Positions 60,501 to 64,000 of a stretch of DNA of 64,000 bases are shown one piece after another. The DNA is from Nautilus pompilius. Lineage: Eukaryota > Mollusca > Cephalopoda > Nautilida > Nautilidae. The stretch covers positions 1 through 64,000 of the forward strand of contig JACATO010000922.1 in assembly GCA_018389105.1 (NCBI GenBank), read 5' to 3'. Below the pieces are notes generated by a model. That model did not search any database and was not told the DNA's origin. It worked only from the letters and a program-made list of their open reading frames with translations. Position 1 is the stretch's first letter, and each line of letters starts with the position of its first letter. Both the position numbers and the translations under genes were made by a program.

Positions 60501-63500
60501 TGAATTTTCGCGTTCGTATAAGAAAATGTCTTTAAGTTAAGAAGTTACAAAACCAAAACTAAAAACTTTTTTCTTTCTTTCTTTCTTAACGAAAGCAAAA
60601 TGGTCTTGATATATTCACTTCGTTAGATGGTTGTCATAGCAAAATGTTTCATCTTTCGAGGAAGTTAATTTACAAAGAATGAAACAAATGTTCAGAGACA
60701 TTTGACATTAGGGGAAAAGAGGGGATTTTTGTTCGAATAATCAGTTAATTAACTGGAAAATGAAGACCAAGAAATACTACCGCTAATCAGGAAGTTCGGA
60801 TGAGTGGCTCAAAATGAAATTTTCCGGCCTATAAGTCTTTTACCAATACTAATCGATAAGTGTGAACACGCTAAAATTAATCAGTGTATTAACCGCGGAC
60901 AATGCTTTTGAATCTTCCAATAAGTTTGGCAAATTCAAATGCGAATTAGAGACCGATATACGTCAGCGTTGTTGCGATCGAAGTTATGAATTCGACATCA
61001 CCAGATACGTACCTGTAATTTATCTTTGTACAGCTAGGTAAGCTCCGTCTTTACGTGAAAACCCGTTAAGAGGGCGTGGGACGCTGAACTTTTCTCTTTC
61101 CTCGCAGATTACCGATGTTCTTTTCATCCAAAGGAATGCGAGCTGTCTCTAAAAAAACCAAAAACAAATATGGATAATTCAGAGCAAGCAGCAGAAGTCG
61201 GGCTGGCTTGGACAAGTTTGCAGCTCGGAGTTTGAAGGTAAATTCGCGCGCCGACAGAGAAACGAGAGCGGCCAAATCTGCCCCCTTAATTCACCTTTTC
61301 GGTTCTGATCAAAGAGCCAAAAAACTAAAAGATGCAGTGATTTTGGTAGATGGCGAATCCTAATGGCGTAAAACGTTCTTTTTTGCTTTTGTTGCTTCGT
61401 GAAAATAAGCCATGATAAAAGATAATTAACTAAATAATAAAACATGTTTTTTCTTTACTTGTAATACCATTTCTTTACCTGGGCCCGGTTTTCAAAGCAA
61501 GAGAATTGCAGAAACTAAAAAAAAAAAAAGATGCTACCTTAGAATACAAGAATTTTTTTATGTAAAAGTTTCGGATAGTTATTTCCGGTAGAAAAGAAAC
61601 GTCACTTCCGCCTAAACCGGTGTCTATGGAAATAATGAGTTTGGTATGGATTTCCTTGCTGGACTTAGAATACGTAGAACAAATAAGCTGAAGGAACGAT
61701 TAATTAAACGTTCTCAAAGTTTCTTCAGTCATGAACTCGGCTTAAGAAAAATAAGAACAATTGTAAAATGCAGTTTAAAACAAAATATATAATTTTAAAA
61801 ATTAATGAATAGAACCGCAACAAGCAAAAAGAAAGTGATTCCATATTTTAAAAAACCATGCTACAGTAAGTAATAAATAAACCTAAAATTAAAAGAAATA
61901 TTTCGAATAAGATCAAATGGAAATAAGATCATAAGCGATCACTATTTAATACAATATAATTTTACGTATTTATTTAAGTATTTCAGTTTTAATTAAAAAA
62001 TATTAAATACTTCAATTTGGTCGTTTTTTTTCTATTTCTTTATATTTTTATGCTTTGTTTTTTTTTAATTTTATTTTCTCTGTTTAAATGTCTCGAATGC
62101 ACTCAGTGATCTGTACATTGATTTAATTATGTTGATTTGTTTTTCTCGTATTCTTTTATCTTACACGTCTATTTTACTTGTTTGCTTTACTTTTTTTATT
62201 TACAAAGTTTGTTTGGTATTGATCGTTTTATAATTTCAAAGATCTGAATTGTAATTTATTGCCAGCTGATATTAAAACTGCATTCAGTCAGAATTCTGGG
62301 CAGCGATGCGTAAAAACATTCAGTGCCCGGGAGAAGAATTCTTCAAAGAGCTCTATCAGTTCACTGAACATAACAATAACAAAATAATAACGGTTAAATG
62401 GGTAACATTTTAAATCTACTTTTCATCTGGTTTTATGTCATTTATTAAAATTAATACTTAGGAGATGTTTCGAACCCGCAAGCTTCCGGTATATCTACGG
62501 TGTAAAAGTAATTTCTCAATACCGTCCCGTGAAGAAAGGTAGAGTCCATTTACAGGTGTTCCAATGTAACTGCGCGCAATTTGCGGTCGAAACATTTAGA
62601 AAACAAAGAACTATGGAAGGCTCTGACAAAACTTCAACAATTTTCAACTTTTAGTAGTGTCCAAACGTTTTTTAAGAGGACCTTATTATGGACAGTCACA
62701 GTTAGAACTTGCTGTAAAATCTCAGCCCGTTTATATAGCGGGTCTATTCCTTCAGGCTACAAACAGTGCGATAGCAAGAAGATAGGAGAAAGAATCGCTG
62801 AAGCGTGAATGAACATCACCTTAACTAATCATCTGTTTGTGCGTCTACACACTGGTAGCCATACTCGTAGAACAGCAACAGAAATCAGGATGGCAGCACA
62901 GACTGGTATTCGACAAAGAACTTGTCCATAATAACGGAAACTAGTTACCTACCGTGTTTGCGTCACAATGTAAAGGCACCAAACTTTCGAAAATGCTATC
63001 GAACCGGGTCAAAAATCAATTTGCTAAATATTCATGACTTGTCTTGTAAAGTATACCAAATTTTTGAGAATAAACAGTGTCAGTAAAAGTCTGTTTACCT
63101 AACGTGAACACGACTGACCAAATATGGTGGCACGTGGGAAAAGGAAAAGTGAGATGGGCATCAGACGGAAGTCAATTAAGCTCAGCATTTATTTAAAACT
63201 CTGTTTTTCTTATCGTGTTTCTGTTACGACGCGTATACAACACAATGCTACCGACTTCGGATAAATATTAAACAAAGTCTTCCATAACTTCCTCTTTTTT
63301 TCCACTAAGCTACCAGAATACCAAAGGGAGATTCGGACTCTTGTTTGGCGTACAGGATGCTGACAGATTCGTTCCCGGTGTAAGTGAGTGGTGAAATCTT
63401 TAGCGGATACGTTCTTGTGTTTTAACAACGTCTCGTTTCACACGCGATTGCTGTTGGCCGACGTTCACTCATTTATGGTCGATTTTATAACCCTTTTTCC

Positions 63501-63971
63501 CTGTCCATCTGACATTTTTTCCTCTCTTTTTTTGCCATTAGTCGTAGCCAAGCTCTAAAACTTGGGCGAGCTGCGTACGGCGAAACATTTTAAATTATAA
63601 CCTACAACGCAGCCACTCTATTCCGTCTGAACGTTTAACTGAAATACAGCGATCAACTCAGACAGACGCCGTTCTTTTAGTCTGTTTCACGGGAATCGGT
63701 AAACTCTCAAGTTACCTTAAAACGAAGAATCCCAACCATTTCTTTTCTCACCCTGGCGATGACGTCATAAAATAAGTAGGGGGGAGCCGAATTGGATCTG
63801 CTCACTACTTATAGCTTTTCTCTGCTAACTGTCGAAACTGGTTAAAGAGAGATTGCTTCCACTGCCTTTTGAAAACCAAATTCTTTTTTTTTTTTTAAAT
63901 TTTATCATATCGTATTGCACAATCTGCATATTTGATTCCTTTTTGCCCACACACAAGAAACGAACCCTTAC
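60501..63971. other. unassigned sequence, no gene recognised
   Basis: AT-biased, poly-T and poly-A runs, no recognised protein or RNA. A TGACGTCA octamer stands alone near 63760. Confidence 0.35.
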
Positions 63972-64000
63972 AACTGTCATTACTCAGCGGTAGAGCACCT
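63972..64000 (+). other. possible start of a tRNA or tRNA-like SINE, cut by window edge
   Basis: TACTCAGCGGTAGAGCACC looks like the D-arm/A-box of a tRNA gene or SINE. The rest would lie beyond the window. Confidence 0.3.

Noticed and set aside
1..64000. CRISPR arrays, operons, bacterial promoters
   Set aside because: The sequence is animal-like. The regular 31-bp repeat at 37.3 kb has no spacers and is a minisatellite.

Overview
This is eukaryotic, animal-type DNA with no bacterial operons, no ribosome binding sites and almost no long open reading frames. It carries metazoan transposon families (mariner, Tc1, two hAT lineages), tRNA-derived SINE-like pieces, long GA/GT/AT microsatellites and vertebrate-type telomeric motifs. 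The mix suggests a repeat-rich invertebrate genome. A lophotrochozoan such as a cephalopod mollusc is my best guess, but that rests on general repeat flavour and is not proven here. I could not identify any host protein-coding gene with confidence. Most short ORFs look like chance ORFs or microsatellite translations. Layout: 1-18.7 kb is mostly unassigned sequence, with two decayed Tc1 transposase remnants (about 2.1 and 6.5 kb), SINE-like pieces (9.8 and 11.0 kb) and a GA array carrying TGACGTCA sites (13.4 kb). A nearly full-length mariner with terminal inverted repeats lies at 18.78-20.08 kb. From 20 to 30 kb there are GT, AT and CT repeats, one promoter-like spot (22.3 kb) and a deleted mariner copy of another lineage (29 kb). 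A hAT element with an 8-bp target duplication spans 30.02-32.70 kb, next to a SINE. TGACGTCA-bearing CT/GA arrays follow at 33.0 and 34.9 kb, a third Tc1 remnant at 34.4-34.7 kb, and a 31-bp minisatellite of about 23 units at 37.3-38.0 kb. Two inverted copies (39.69-41.48 and 45.21-47.00 kb) of a 1.79-kb element encode a protein that I recall only as an uncharacterised, widespread invertebrate family. It has the spacing of a RAG1/CMC-type DDE transposase. In both copies the presumed catalytic glutamate lies in a -1 frame after a T TTT TTT heptamer. From about 47.0 to 53.6 kb the sequence becomes strikingly AT-rich. It holds decayed pieces resembling a protein-primed family B DNA polymerase, an integrase, a PLA2-like virion protein, a packaging ATPase and a capsid protein. 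I read this as an endogenous adintovirus/Polinton (Maverick)-like genome. It is interrupted by degenerate telomeric repeats that abut a perfect 16-bp hairpin. A second hAT element (56.74-60.37 kb, 8-bp target duplication) carries a nearly readable ZBED-type transposase plus a separate BED-finger fragment. The window ends in unassigned sequence and the start of a possible tRNA-like unit. The recognisable genes do not form a host pathway: they are mobile-element genes, nearly all broken.
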